Made by a program: the position numbers and the translations under genes | In this document: positions 1 to 7,852 of the stretch, piece by piece | Layout of the letters: the number at the start of each line of letters is the position of its first letter | How positions within the stretch are numbered: position 1 is the stretch's first letter | Origin: Gemmataceae bacterium | Lineage (GTDB): Bacteria; Planctomycetota; Planctomycetia; Gemmatales; Gemmataceae | Reading direction: 5' to 3' | Assembly (NCBI GenBank): GCA_003136315.1 | Contig: PLDW01000362.1 | Location: 25,815 to 58,505 of the forward strand | Length of the DNA stretch: 32,691 bases | Notes under the pieces: model-generated | What the model saw: the letters and a program-made list of their open reading frames with translations, nothing else | The model's database searches: none | What the model was told of the DNA's origin: nothing

Positions 1-8
1 CGAGGCTT

Positions 9-59
9 CGAGCCCGACCGGTTACGCCCAAACGAAATGGGTACACCCGGTCGGGCTCG
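9..59. repeat. 13-bp perfect inverted repeat upstream of nadE
   Basis: Bases 9-21 and 47-59 are exact reverse complements, and CCCA at 27-30 can pair with TGGG at 38-41 inside the loop. No T-tract follows, so it is not a textbook intrinsic terminator. It could end transcription of a gene left of the window or be one of the dispersed palindromes common in this genome. It overlaps the extreme 5' part of the open frame of nadE, which argues against using the ATG at 37 as the start. Confidence 0.6.
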
Positions 60-171
60 GGGAATCGACGGACAGCCGACCAGGGCTCACGCCCTGGTGA
101 GGGCTCCGAGACCGGCCGCTGACACCCGACAAACGGTGGCTTCCGTCCGCATCATCTCACCCCACGGCCCC

Positions 172-2184
172 ATGCCCCACCACGGCTTTCTTCGCGTTGC
201 AGCCGCCTGCCCCGAACTTCGGGTCGCCGACTGCCCCTTCAACGCCGATCGCACCCTCGAACTCCTCGCCGACGCCGAGGGGCGGGGTGTGGACCTCGTC
301 GTCTTCCCCGAGATGGGGCTCACCGGGTACACCTGCTACGACCTCTTCCACACCCTCCCCCTCCAGCGCGCGGCAGAGGCTGCACTCGCCCAGGTGGTCG
401 AGCAGAGCGTGGGGGTCTTCCGCGGGGTCGCCGTGGTCGGGCTTCCGCTCGCGATCGATGGGCAACTCTTCAACTGCGCGGCGGTCATTGAGGGGGGGAG
501 AATCCTTGGGGTCATCCCGAAGACCTACCTGCCGAATTACAAGGAATTCTACGACGCCCGGTACTACAGCCCGGCCCACAACGCGGTGTCCCGGGAAGTC
601 TGCGTGGGCGGGCAGACCGTTCCATTCGGCACCGATCTGCTGTTTACGTGCGAGAACCTGCCCGATTTCGTGCTGGGTGTCGAGATCTGCGAAGACCTCT
701 GGACCCCCGTGCCTCCGAGTACGCTCCAGGCGATGGCCGGGGCGACCGTGCTTGCGAACCTGTCGGCCAGTAACGAAGCCATCGGGAAGTCGAGCTACAG
801 GCGGCAACTGATCGGCTGCCAGAGCGGTCGGTGCATCGCCGGTTACGTGTACGCCGCGGCTGGAATCGGCGAATCGACCACCGATGTTGTCTTTGGCGGG
901 CATTGCGTGATCGCCGAGAACGGATCGATCCTGGCCGAATCCCCACGATTCCGGCCAGGGAGTTCGCTGCTCGTCGCCGACCTCGACCTCGATCGACTCC
1001 GACACGATCGCATCCAGACGAACAGCTTCAACGATAGCCGCCGCGATTTCATGGCCGGACGGGAGATCCGCCGGGTGAGATTCGCCCTCTCCAGTGCATC
1101 CCGCACTCCGGCTCTGGAGCGGTTCATCGATGCTCACCCGTTTGTCCCGCACGATCCGCTCACGCTCAAGGATCGGTGCGACGAAATCTTCCACACGCAG
1201 GTGGCCGGACTCTCGCGACGGCTCTCCCACATCCACAACCACGGAGTCTCGATCGGGGTGTCGGGCGGTCTGGACTCGACGCTCGCGCTACTCGTGGTGT
1301 GCAAGACGATGGACTTGCTGGGTGCGCCGCGTGAGCGGATCAAGGCTCTCACCATGCCCGGCTTCGGAACCACCAGCCGGACCAAGACCAATGCCCACGC
1401 CCTGATGCGATCGCTCAGGGTGGGTGTCCGTGAAGCCGACATCCGGCCGATGTGTTTCGAACAGATGAAGGCACTCGGACACGCACCGTTCGGGATTAGC
1501 CTCGATGGTGTGACAATCGACACCCTGACGGAAATGCTCCTCCACTTGCCACCAGAGCGGCGACAGGATCTGGTCTTCGAGAATGTCCAGGCCCGGGTTC
1601 GGACGAGCCTGTTGATGAATGCCGGGTTCGTGATCGGGACCGGCGATTTGTCTGAACTCGCTCTTGGCTGGTGTACGTACAACGCTGATCACATGAGTAT
1701 GTATAACCCGAATGCAAGTATCCCGAAGACGCTGGTGAAGTTCCTGGTGCGGTGGGCCGCCGAAAACGAGTTCGATGGGGACATCCGACGGACGCTCCTC
1801 GCCGTGGTGGCAACGGAGATCTCGCCAGAGTTACTGCCGCCCTCAGCCGAGGGAACAATTGCCCAGTCGACGGAGGGGACCGTTGGACCATACGAACTGG
1901 TCGACTTCTTCCTCTATCACTTCCTGCGCTGGGGGGCGGAGCCGGAGAAAGTGCTGTTCCTGGCGAGTCAGGCGAAATTCGACAAGGAGTACACCCCGGA
2001 GGAGGTACGGAACTGGCTGCGACTGTTCCTCCGGCGATTCTTCGCGAACCAGTTCAAACGAAGTTGTCTGCCGGACGGCCCAAAAGTCGGATCGGTGAGC
2101 CTCTCCCCGCGCGGTGACTGGCGGATGCCCAGCGACGCCTCTGCCCGGGTCTGGCTCGAAGCGATCGAAGGCCAGTCGGAGTGA
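172..2184 (+). CDS. nadE: Glutamine-dependent NAD+ synthetase
   Basis: This enzyme makes NAD+ from deamido-NAD+, ATP and glutamine, the last step of cytosolic NAD biosynthesis. The 670 residues match the long two-domain form. The N-terminal nitrilase-fold glutaminase shows the Glu-Lys-Cys triad at E47 (FPEMGLTGYT), K117 (IPKTYLPNYKEFYD) and C173 (GVEICEDLW). The C-terminal synthetase domain carries the ATP P-loop SGGLDS at residues 364-369, and further on GTGDLSELALGW and YNPNASIPKTLVK. The frame is open back to an ATG at 37, but those 45 extra residues are low-complexity and run through an inverted repeat, so I take the ATG at 172. No strong ribosome binding site is visible. It is convergent with the next gene and looks monocistronic. 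Confidence 0.95.
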   Translation: MPHHGFLRVAAACPELRVADCPFNADRTLELLADAEGRGVDLVVFPEMGLTGYTCYDLFHTLPLQRAAEAALAQVVEQSVGVFRGVAVVGLPLAIDGQLFNCAAVIEGGRILGVIPKTYLPNYKEFYDARYYSPAHNAVSREVCVGGQTVPFGTDLLFTCENLPDFVLGVEICEDLWTPVPPSTLQAMAGATVLANLSASNEAIGKSSYRRQLIGCQSGRCIAGYVYAAAGIGESTTDVVFGGHCVIAENGSILAESPRFRPGSSLLVADLDLDRLRHDRIQTNSFNDSRRDFMAGREIRRVRFALSSASRTPALERFIDAHPFVPHDPLTLKDRCDEIFHTQVAGLSRRLSHIHNHGVSIGVSGGLDSTLALLVVCKTMDLLGAPRERIKALTMPGFGTTSRTKTNAHALMRSLRVGVREADIRPMCFEQMKALGHAPFGISLDGVTIDTLTEMLLHLPPERRQDLVFENVQARVRTSLLMNAGFVIGTGDLSELALGWCTYNADHMSMYNPNASIPKTLVKFLVRWAAENEFDGDIRRTLLAVVATEISPELLPPSAEGTIAQSTEGTVGPYELVDFFLYHFLRWGAEPEKVLFLASQAKFDKEYTPEEVRNWLRLFLRRFFANQFKRSCLPDGPKVGSVSLSPRGDWRMPSDASARVWLEAIEGQSE

Positions 2185-2230
2185 CTGGGCTGTGCGACGA
2201 GGTGTACGGTGTGGGATCGCTGAGATTGGA

Positions 2231-2262
2231 GGTCGGGTCGAGGCTTTTGGGGAAGCGGTAAG
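2231..2262. repeat. Short dispersed repeat after nadE (second copy near 18630)
   Basis: GTCGGGTCGAGGCTTT occurs here just after the nadE stop and again at 18630-18645 just after the DUF1501 gene, in both cases followed by a related GC-rich tail ending in AAGC or AAAGCC. The opening bases of the window (CGAGGCTT) may be part of another copy. Its placement directly after stop codons suggests a 3'-end element; function unknown. Confidence 0.45.
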
Positions 2263-2263
2263 C

Positions 2264-2371
2264 AATCTCCCCGCGTCCCAGGGTTTCGCCGGAAGCCCGG
2301 CTCCACCCTGGGCTATTCTCCGCCGACCCTTCGGGGCGAAAACCCAGACCAACTGCTGCCCATGAGCGTGG
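2264..2371 (+). repeat. 108-bp dispersed repeat, copy 1
   Basis: This stretch matches 23652-23759 over its full 108 bp in the same orientation with no net length change. It starts at AATCTCCCC and ends near CATGAGCGTGG. Its first half contains an inverted repeat with arms CCCAGGG and CCCTGGG. Both copies would encode a MEPGFRRNPG-like peptide on the minus strand, which explains spurious ORFs there. It lies between the convergent nadE and zinc-ribbon genes. Confidence 0.75.
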
Positions 2372-2469
2372 GAGATTTCCTTCCGTCGGTCGCTTTGGGA
2401 GGACCAACGAAACCGGCTGGAAGGTCGAAATGACCCCTCATCGCTCGGTGGAATCAGGGCGACGAGCCC

Positions 2470-3513
2470 TCATTTCTTCCAGGCCGATGCCGGAATGTCG
2501 AATCGGTAGTCACCGGCCTCGCTGACCCGCTCTCCTCGAAGGATCAGGGTGACCTGTTTCGCCTCGTCGATCGGGACGTTAAACACCAGAATCTCCGGGA
2601 TCGCCGGTCCGCCTGGTTTGAGGGTCTGTTTATATTCGCCCGGCCACACCAGCCTCTTTCCTTCAGGGAAGACCGGCACCCCGACCGTGTTTCGGGTGGG
2701 ATATGCGAGGACGCACTCGCCGCTGGTTAACGGCTGCCAGCGGCGGTACTCGTGCGGTTTGGTCGCGGACACGTTTTCAATCTCCAGCCAGATGACCAGT
2801 TGTGGGCTGGGGGAGTCAGACAACCGACCAGTCACATCGACCAGCCTGGCGCGAGTGACGGCCACTGCTCGGACCCGAACCCGGATGTCGCCGCCACGGT
2901 CCCACCCCGACGACCAACCGCCAGCCGGGAGTGGGATGGGGAGAACCCGCCGGGGAGGCGGAGCGATCGCGATCTTTGCAACCGGAGGCGCCTGCAAAAC
3001 TGGAGCGGCCGGAACACCAGGGACCAGCCTGGGCGGTGGGATTATCTCGGCCGGGACTTCGGGGGTTGGCCCAGGTAGAGGCTTGCCTGCGACTTCGGGC
3101 GTTGGAACGGGGGGCTTCCCCAGCGGTTCGGTTTGTGAGGGTGGGTCGGGCCGAACCGCTGGTTTGGTGGGTGGAGCGGACCTCTCCGTTTCGGAGGACG
3201 GGTCCGTCGGAGCGACGTTCCGAGCGACGTCAACCGGCCGATTTCGATCCCGTGCAACCAATACAATCAGCGTGACTGCCCCACACATGGCGATTCCGAG
3301 AACCGTTGCTGCTGTGCCCAACATGATCCAGAAGCGGGTCCGATCGGCTGCCGGCTGGGTCGCCTGCCCGGCTTCGGGGGCCAGGATAATCGCGGCGGGC
3401 ACGACAGTCACGCTCCGGCCGCGACACCTCGGACACTGGAGTGAGGGAGCACCTCCCCGGACGTACCAGGTATGGGAACACCCCACACACTCGTTCAGCG
3501 CGTGCTCGATCAT
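2470..3513 (-). CDS. Zinc-ribbon, single-pass membrane protein with proline-rich linker
   Basis: No family is recognised by name. The 347 residues begin with a zinc ribbon (C9-x2-C12 and C27-x2-C30), then a hydrophobic segment near residues 79-102 (TAATVLGIAMCGAVTLIVLV), a long proline-rich linker, and a C-terminal beta-rich domain of about 130 residues (DIRVRVRAVAVTRARL to PASAWKK). The open frame runs upstream to 3687, but the first 58 residues look non-coding; the ATG at 3513 gives the zinc ribbon directly and has GGGGA upstream. The layout suggests a cytoplasmic ribbon and an exported C-terminal domain. The protein at 25603-27282 has the same order of parts, so the two are probably distant paralogues. 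Function unknown. Confidence 0.8.
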   Translation of the reverse strand: MIEHALNECVGCSHTWYVRGGAPSLQCPRCRGRSVTVVPAAIILAPEAGQATQPAADRTRFWIMLGTAATVLGIAMCGAVTLIVLVARDRNRPVDVARNVAPTDPSSETERSAPPTKPAVRPDPPSQTEPLGKPPVPTPEVAGKPLPGPTPEVPAEIIPPPRLVPGVPAAPVLQAPPVAKIAIAPPPRRVLPIPLPAGGWSSGWDRGGDIRVRVRAVAVTRARLVDVTGRLSDSPSPQLVIWLEIENVSATKPHEYRRWQPLTSGECVLAYPTRNTVGVPVFPEGKRLVWPGEYKQTLKPGGPAIPEILVFNVPIDEAKQVTLILRGERVSEAGDYRFDIPASAWKK

Positions 3514-3899
3514 CGGTTGTCCCCGCGTCTGGGATGATCGGCGGGTGCGATTGGTGAGAAGGTCGCGGCCGATCTGGGACGAATGTACATGATGGACGGA
3601 CGTATTAAAAGCCTGATTTTTCGGAAAATCGATCGTGTGATTGCAAACCCCCCGGCCACCTGAGTGATCTGCCCGGCGAGCACTCACACCTGCTCATCGA
3701 TCCGGCGTTCCCGTCACCCTTGGAACAACCACCCATCCCTTCGCACCCGTCTACCCCGTTCCGTTCGCGCCAACGCATCGCCGGACCGGTGACGCAGTCC
3801 CAGACAGCATGGCTTTGCCCGATCCCACATCCTCCCTTCCACCGATTCGGGAATAGCCGCCAAGGAAGCGGCGAACCCCGTCATGGAAAGGTGATCAAC
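3514..3899. other. Divergent intergenic region
   Basis: This gap separates the divergent zinc-ribbon and small secreted genes, so it must hold both promoters. An AT-rich patch at about 3600-3640 (GTATTAAAAGCC, then ATTTTTCGGAAAATCG with a small palindrome) is the best candidate control region. I could not assign -35/-10 boxes with confidence and see no RNA gene or further coding sequence. Confidence 0.35.
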
Positions 3900-4469
3900 A
3901 TGCGTCAAAGGATCTGGCAACGTCTGTTCGCGGCGGTGGCCGGGGTAGTCGTGGCGGCCGGGTCGGCCTCTGCCCAGGCCCCCATCCCCGCCCCAGGAGT
4001 CGGAAATCCTGGGGTCGTCACTCTACCGCCTGGTCCGGTCGTGCAGCCATCCCCGGCTGCTGCGGCTTCGATCCCCCTGCCCCCGGCGCAGGGTACGGTT
4101 GTCTATCAGCCGACGACCGGGTGTACCACGTCCAGTCAGGGAGGCACGGGTGCCGGCCTGCTCGCCCGGCTAGGCACTTCTGACGGCCCACTCGCCCGAG
4201 TCTGCACCGCTACCCGTGGCTTTGTTATGGAGGGCAGCGGCGGATACTACTGTGGCCCTGTTTGCGATTACGGGCGGTCGTGCAACAACGGAAACGGCTC
4301 ATTTCAGTCGGATCTCGGGTTCTTCCTCGGCTCGTCCCGATCGTTTTTCAGCCCCTGTGGCCCCTTGCCGCTGGACTGTGCCCGCGGGAAATGCTCGACC
4401 CCGGTCTACGGCCGTGGTGCCAGCACCCCGTACAACCCATGCGTGTATGATAGTTACATGAATCACTAA
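3900..4469 (+). CDS. Small secreted glycine/cysteine-rich protein
   Basis: This is a 189-residue protein with a clear Sec signal peptide: a basic start (MRQRIWQR), a hydrophobic core (LFAAVAGVVVAAG) and an Ala-x-Ala site near SASAQA. The mature part begins proline-rich (PIPAPGVGNPG), then carries a Gly/Cys/Tyr-rich region with CGPVCDYGRSC and several further cysteines, which suggests disulphide-bonded structure outside the cytoplasm. The ATG at 3900 is chosen over the longer frame (open from 3720) because GGAAAGG at 3885-3891 sits 8 nt upstream and the signal peptide starts there. No enzyme motif is visible; a surface or cell-wall role is only a guess. Confidence 0.8.
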   Translation: MRQRIWQRLFAAVAGVVVAAGSASAQAPIPAPGVGNPGVVTLPPGPVVQPSPAAAASIPLPPAQGTVVYQPTTGCTTSSQGGTGAGLLARLGTSDGPLARVCTATRGFVMEGSGGYYCGPVCDYGRSCNNGNGSFQSDLGFFLGSSRSFFSPCGPLPLDCARGKCSTPVYGRGASTPYNPCVYDSYMNH

Positions 4470-4632
4470 CCCGGTCCACCAGTCACGCTGAATGGGTGGG
4501 GAATACCCCGCCCGTTTTGGTTGAGTGACGAGGGTAACCAATCGGGCAGCCACGGAGGGTGCCGCCTTCCGTGGCTGCCTGGTACAGGAACTGGCAGAGG
4601 CAGTCGCATTCCCGGAGCGAGCATCGGTCTTA

Positions 4633-4696
4633 CGGGAGGGCGAGGCTCCTGCCAAGCGTGAGGGTGGTACGGCTCGGCAGGAGCCTCGCCCTCCCG
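4633..4696. repeat. Palindromic repeat, 21-bp perfect arms
   Basis: Arms at 4633-4653 and 4676-4696 are exact reverse complements around a 22-nt loop. The arm core GGGAGGGCGAGGCTCCTGCC recurs at 27336-27398. Both copies lie between two convergent genes. The transcript would form a very stable hairpin, so a bidirectional terminator or REP/MITE-type mobile palindrome are both plausible. The rest of 4470-4773 shows no coding sequence. Confidence 0.8.
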
Positions 4697-4773
4697 TTTG
4701 CATGTCTGACCGTCTTCCCGCAGATGCGACAGCCTCTGCGGCTTCCTGCCTGGGGCGGCGTGCTCCGCACCTC

Positions 4774-5601
4774 TTACTTCTTCCTGTGCCACCACCGGCC
4801 GAAGGATTCCAATAGCCACCACTTGGGCGTCACTTTCGCTCCGTAAGTCAAGCCAAACCGCTTCATCGCGAGGTCGGTAATCGCGCTGACCGCCTCGCCC
4901 GGGTCGTCGCTGACGATAAAGCGGGCGAGGTCGGCTGCGTCGACTGTGTGCTCGGCCACCATCCTCTTGATCTGGTCCAGCAATGGCTGCCAGTAGTCGT
5001 GGCCCATCAGCACGACCGGGAAATCGTGAACCTTCCCGGTCTGGATGAGGGTGGCGACTTCAAAGAGTTCGTCGAGCGTACCGAATCCACCGGGCATGAC
5101 CACAAATGCATAGCTGTACTTCACCAGCATCACTTTGCGAACGAAAAAGTGTTCAAAATCGATCCAGGTGTCGAGGTAGGAGTTCGGCCGTTGTTCCTGC
5201 GGGAGCTTGATGTTACATCCGATCGATCGTCCCCCGGCCTCCTTGGCTCCGCGGTTCGCGGCTTCCATCACTCCCGGCCCGCCGCCGGTCATGACCGTGA
5301 AGCCGGATGTGGCCAGATAGCGACCGACCTGACGGGCGCTGGCGTAGTAGGGGTGGGTCTCGTCGAAGCGGGCGGACCCAAACACTGTGACGCACGGGCC
5401 GACGAAGTGCAGTTTGCGGAACCCCTGGATCAGCTCCCACCAGATTTTGCAGGTCTCCCACAGTTCAAATCGGCGATGCTGCGGACCCTGGAGGAACTTG
5501 GATTCCGCCGGGGCGGCACCCGCAGCCTGTCGCATCCACGGCCCGGTTGAGACAGCGGGAGAAGGGGTATCGACAGTCGAATCGGCCATCAGATGATCCA
5601 T
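4774..5601 (-). CDS. LOG-family / TIGR00730 Rossmann-fold nucleotide hydrolase-like protein
   Basis: This is a 275-residue protein of the lysine-decarboxylase-like LOG family. Members cleave the N-glycosidic bond of nucleoside 5'-monophosphates, such as cytokinin riboside monophosphate in plants and assorted nucleotides in bacteria. Visible family motifs are VTVFGSAR, then MTGGGPGVMEAANRGAKEAGG and the signature MPGGFGTLDELFE that forms the active site. The N-terminal 50 residues are variable. Two in-frame ATGs, at 5601 (MDHLMADS) and 5589, are both possible; neither has a strong ribosome binding site. The frame stays open to 6306, but that extension has no protein-like character. The real substrate cannot be told from sequence. 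Confidence 0.88.
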   Translation of the reverse strand: MDHLMADSTVDTPSPAVSTGPWMRQAAGAAPAESKFLQGPQHRRFELWETCKIWWELIQGFRKLHFVGPCVTVFGSARFDETHPYYASARQVGRYLATSGFTVMTGGGPGVMEAANRGAKEAGGRSIGCNIKLPQEQRPNSYLDTWIDFEHFFVRKVMLVKYSYAFVVMPGGFGTLDELFEVATLIQTGKVHDFPVVLMGHDYWQPLLDQIKRMVAEHTVDAADLARFIVSDDPGEAVSAITDLAMKRFGLTYGAKVTPKWWLLESFGRWWHRKK

Positions 5602-6133
5602 GCAGCCGGGAATCGATGCGCTGGGCCGCTGCGGATTCACCGGGCTTCCGATTGAGTCAGGGCGGGCATGGGATATGGGCGAACAGTGGACAAGGCCACC
5701 GGGGTGCGTTCGGATCAACGTCTCATCTTCCTCGGTCCCCGGAGTTCGAACCCTTGAGCTTACCACAACCGGAGATGCGAGTCGAGTTGATGTGCTCAAC
5801 TCGGTGACCTGAAAGCAAGAACTGGTCAGGAGATCGGCCGATCTCATCGCTAATGAGGAATGCCATTCACTCTGCCACAAAGGGCCTGATCGGGGGCACG
5901 GAAGCCTTGTCGAGAACCGGTCGGAGGTGACTGGTGCGGCTGGTTTTCCAGAAAAGGGGCAATGGTTTTCTTGCAAGATTTTTGCATTTGCCCTCTGTGA
6001 AGCCAGTCCCGGGTTACAACCCCGGGAACAGCAGAACACCCCGTTCCCCGCCGCTTTCCCAGGCGATTTTCGAGACGTCTCGCAGGTGGTAGAATGACCG
6101 TCACCAGCAGGATCGTTCGCCCCCAGGTGTGTC
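5602..6133. other. Divergent intergenic region with small palindromes
   Basis: This is the shared upstream region of the LOG-family gene (minus) and the serine protease gene (plus). It contains a perfect 16-bp palindrome GAGATCGGCCGATCTC at 5830-5845, a hairpin with 7-bp arms TCCCGGG/CCCGGGA at 6007-6027, and an AT-richer patch at about 5941-5995 with a bulged GGGCAATG/CATTTGCCC inverted repeat. These could be operators or repeat debris. No convincing gene is seen. Confidence 0.4.
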
Positions 6134-7141
6134 ATGCTGCTCGACTCCGCCCGCGGCCTGAAACAGGCTCTCACGGAAACGGTCCTGGCCCCGTTCGCCG
6201 CGAACGCCCCGACCGTGCGAACGTTCGCGATCCCTGCCGGGCCGATGTCGGCTTTGGCGGCGGTCCAACCGTCGATCGCCCTTGGAATCAGCCAGAGGGC
6301 AGGCAACGAGTTTGAGATCGCCGTCCGATGTCAGCGGCGAGAACTGATGACTGGCAAGGAGGTTGCCCAGATCCGCAAGAGGGCCAAGGACGAGGTCAAC
6401 ATTCGCTACATCGGGTCCGTCATCAAGCGGGCGGCGACTCCGTGGACGCGGCAGCGCCATCGTCCACTGCAACTCGGCATCTCGGTTGCACACGCCGAGG
6501 TCACCGCCGGCACCCTCGGGGCGTTCGTCCGGAACAAGGGCGAGACCGACACTCTCCTCCTGTCGAACAACCACGTACTGGCGAACGAGAATCGCGGTAA
6601 GATCGGAGACGCGGTTATTCAAGCGGGAGCGCTCGACAACGGCAGCGATCCGGCGGACCGGGTTGCCACTCTCGCTGGCATGGTTCGCCTGAAGAAGACG
6701 GGGTCCAACACCATTGATGTGGCGATTGCAAAGTTGGAAGGAGCGATCGAGTTTGAGCCACGCTCAATCCGTGGGCTGGCGAAATTGGTCGGGCTCGGGT
6801 CGGCATTTGTCGAGTTGGACACCGAGGTGGCGAAGCTCGGCCGAACCACCGGGCTGACCCGCGGCCGGGTGACAGCGTTCGAGGTTGGCCCACTGATCAT
6901 CGAGTTCAAGACGGGGTTCTATAGCTTCGACGGCCAAATCGAGATCGAGGGGTCAGGGGATGAGCCATTTAGCCAGGGCGGGGATAGCGGGTCGCTGATC
7001 CTCGAGGCCGGGCCGCGGCTGGCGGTCGCCCTTCTCTTCGTCGGCACCGAGTTGGGCGGAGCGAACAGCCAGGGACTGACTTACGCGAACCCACTCCGGA
7101 CCGTGCTGGATGCCCTGAAGGTGGACTTGGTGACCGCCTGA
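6134..7141 (+). CDS. Trypsin-fold serine protease-like protein
   Basis: The 335 residues carry a chymotrypsin-type triad in the correct order: His147 in LLLSNNHVLANE, Asp195 in NTIDVAIAKL and Ser285 in QGGDSGSLI, the last being the GDSG signature. This resembles the cytoplasmic S1-like peptidases related to plant NAL1. The first ~100 residues form a separate region (to about RRELMTGKEVAQIRKRA) with no secretion signal, so an intracellular enzyme is more likely. The start at 6134 is preceded by AGGTG. The short ORF that follows is 22 nt away and probably co-transcribed. The substrate is unknown, and proteolytic activity is inferred from the triad only. Confidence 0.82.
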   Translation: MLLDSARGLKQALTETVLAPFAANAPTVRTFAIPAGPMSALAAVQPSIALGISQRAGNEFEIAVRCQRRELMTGKEVAQIRKRAKDEVNIRYIGSVIKRAATPWTRQRHRPLQLGISVAHAEVTAGTLGAFVRNKGETDTLLLSNNHVLANENRGKIGDAVIQAGALDNGSDPADRVATLAGMVRLKKTGSNTIDVAIAKLEGAIEFEPRSIRGLAKLVGLGSAFVELDTEVAKLGRTTGLTRGRVTAFEVGPLIIEFKTGFYSFDGQIEIEGSGDEPFSQGGDSGSLILEAGPRLAVALLFVGTELGGANSQGLTYANPLRTVLDALKVDLVTA

Positions 7142-7163
7142 ATCGGGGATAGGGTAAACGGTG

Positions 7164-7397
7164 ATGGCAACCCCCCACGCACACACCCTGGACGAAGTTC
7201 GCGCGGCCAAGCCGCGCGCGCTGGCGGTGTTTGAGTCGCTGGCCGCGGTGGTGGGTGTCGGCATCACTCGTGTGGGTGCGGGGTACGGGCTGAAGGTGAA
7301 CCTACGCGAACATCCCTCCGCCGACACTCCCCTACCAACCGAGGTCGACGGCGTGCCGGTACAACTCGCAGTGGTCGGCCAGCCGCGAGCGCAGTGA
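7164..7397 (+). CDS. Small protein associated with the serine protease
   Basis: This is a 77-residue ORF with the pattern VVGVGITRVGAGYGLKVNL followed by LPTEVDGVPVQL. From memory this is the type of small alpha/beta domain that often precedes or accompanies NAL1/trypsin-like peptidase domains, where it reads as GVGIG...GxxIxVxV...LP..I.GVPV. The start may be the ATG at 7164 or the GTG just before it. It lies 22 nt after the protease stop, so the two are likely one operon and may act together as a protease plus binding or regulatory subunit. That role is inferred from adjacency. Confidence 0.65.
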   Translation: MATPHAHTLDEVRAAKPRALAVFESLAAVVGVGITRVGAGYGLKVNLREHPSADTPLPTEVDGVPVQLAVVGQPRAQ

Positions 7398-7582
7398 TTA
7401 TTGCCAGTCCGGGAACGCCTCTTTGAGTAGCGTCGCTCCCCCGTCACTCCGGAATGATGTTGCGACCGAACCGACCAGCAACCTGCGGCGGCCCACCACT
7501 GCGGTTCGCCGACGGACTGCAATTCCACGTCCCGACTGGTTGGGGGACCAAAATCGCCCGTTGGTGAGCCATCTCGCCGTCT

Positions 7583-7816
7583 AAAGGAGGGGAGAGATTG
7601 CCTGTGGGACTTTGGAGAAAGTCAGGGTCCGAATGGCAACTGGCGTTTGACGCATCTGATTTGGAGGATATGCTTAATTCTACTGTAGCCGATCCGATCG
7701 AACCCAGGCGTTTCCTGCCGGGCCACCCAAGGGCTTCCCTTGATTCCCTGGGGTTTTATGACTGCCATTTTGGCATCAACTACAGTAGAATTAAGCAAGG
7801 TAAAGTCTTAAATTAG
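7583..7816 (+). CDS. Doubtful small ORF with strong ribosome binding site (TTG start), spanned by an inverted-repeat element
   Basis: AAAGGAGG at 7583-7590 lies 7 nt before a TTG at 7598, an excellent initiation context. The 72-codon frame (PVGLWRKSGSEWQLAFDASDLEDM and onward) runs to a stop at 7816. From codon 25 on, the frame is the 127-bp inverted-repeat element at 7671-7797, so the protein end is probably not native. It may be the remnant of a longer gene whose 3' part was lost when the element or the neighbouring island arrived. No family is recognised. Confidence 0.3.
   Translation, partial: KGGERLPVGLWRKSGSEWQLAFDASDLEDMLNSTVADPIEPRRFLPGHPRASLDSLGFYDCHFGINYSRIKQGKVLN
7671..7797. mobile_element. 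MITE-like element with 18-bp perfect terminal inverted repeats
   Basis: TGCTTAATTCTACTGTAG at 7671-7688 is repeated exactly inverted at 7780-7797. The similarity continues inward, with GAT and C matching after two mismatches. The 91-bp interior has small hairpins (CAAGGG-CTT-CCCTTG, TGCCA-TTT-TGGCA) and no transposase. This is what a non-autonomous transposon end pair looks like. No clear target-site duplication is visible. Alternatively the arms are paired binding sites upstream of the methyltransferase gene. Confidence 0.6.
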
Positions 7817-7852
7817 GCCGCTTTGTGATGAATCAGCGAGAGACTTGCCCAA

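Noticed and set aside
37..171. Upstream extension of nadE to the ATG at 37
   Set aside because: The 45 extra residues are low-complexity, run through a perfect inverted repeat, and precede the normal start of the nitrilase domain.
5602..6306. N-terminal extension of the LOG-family frame on the minus strand
   Set aside because: It overlaps the protease gene in antisense, has no domain, and known family members start close to the ATG at 5601 or 5589.
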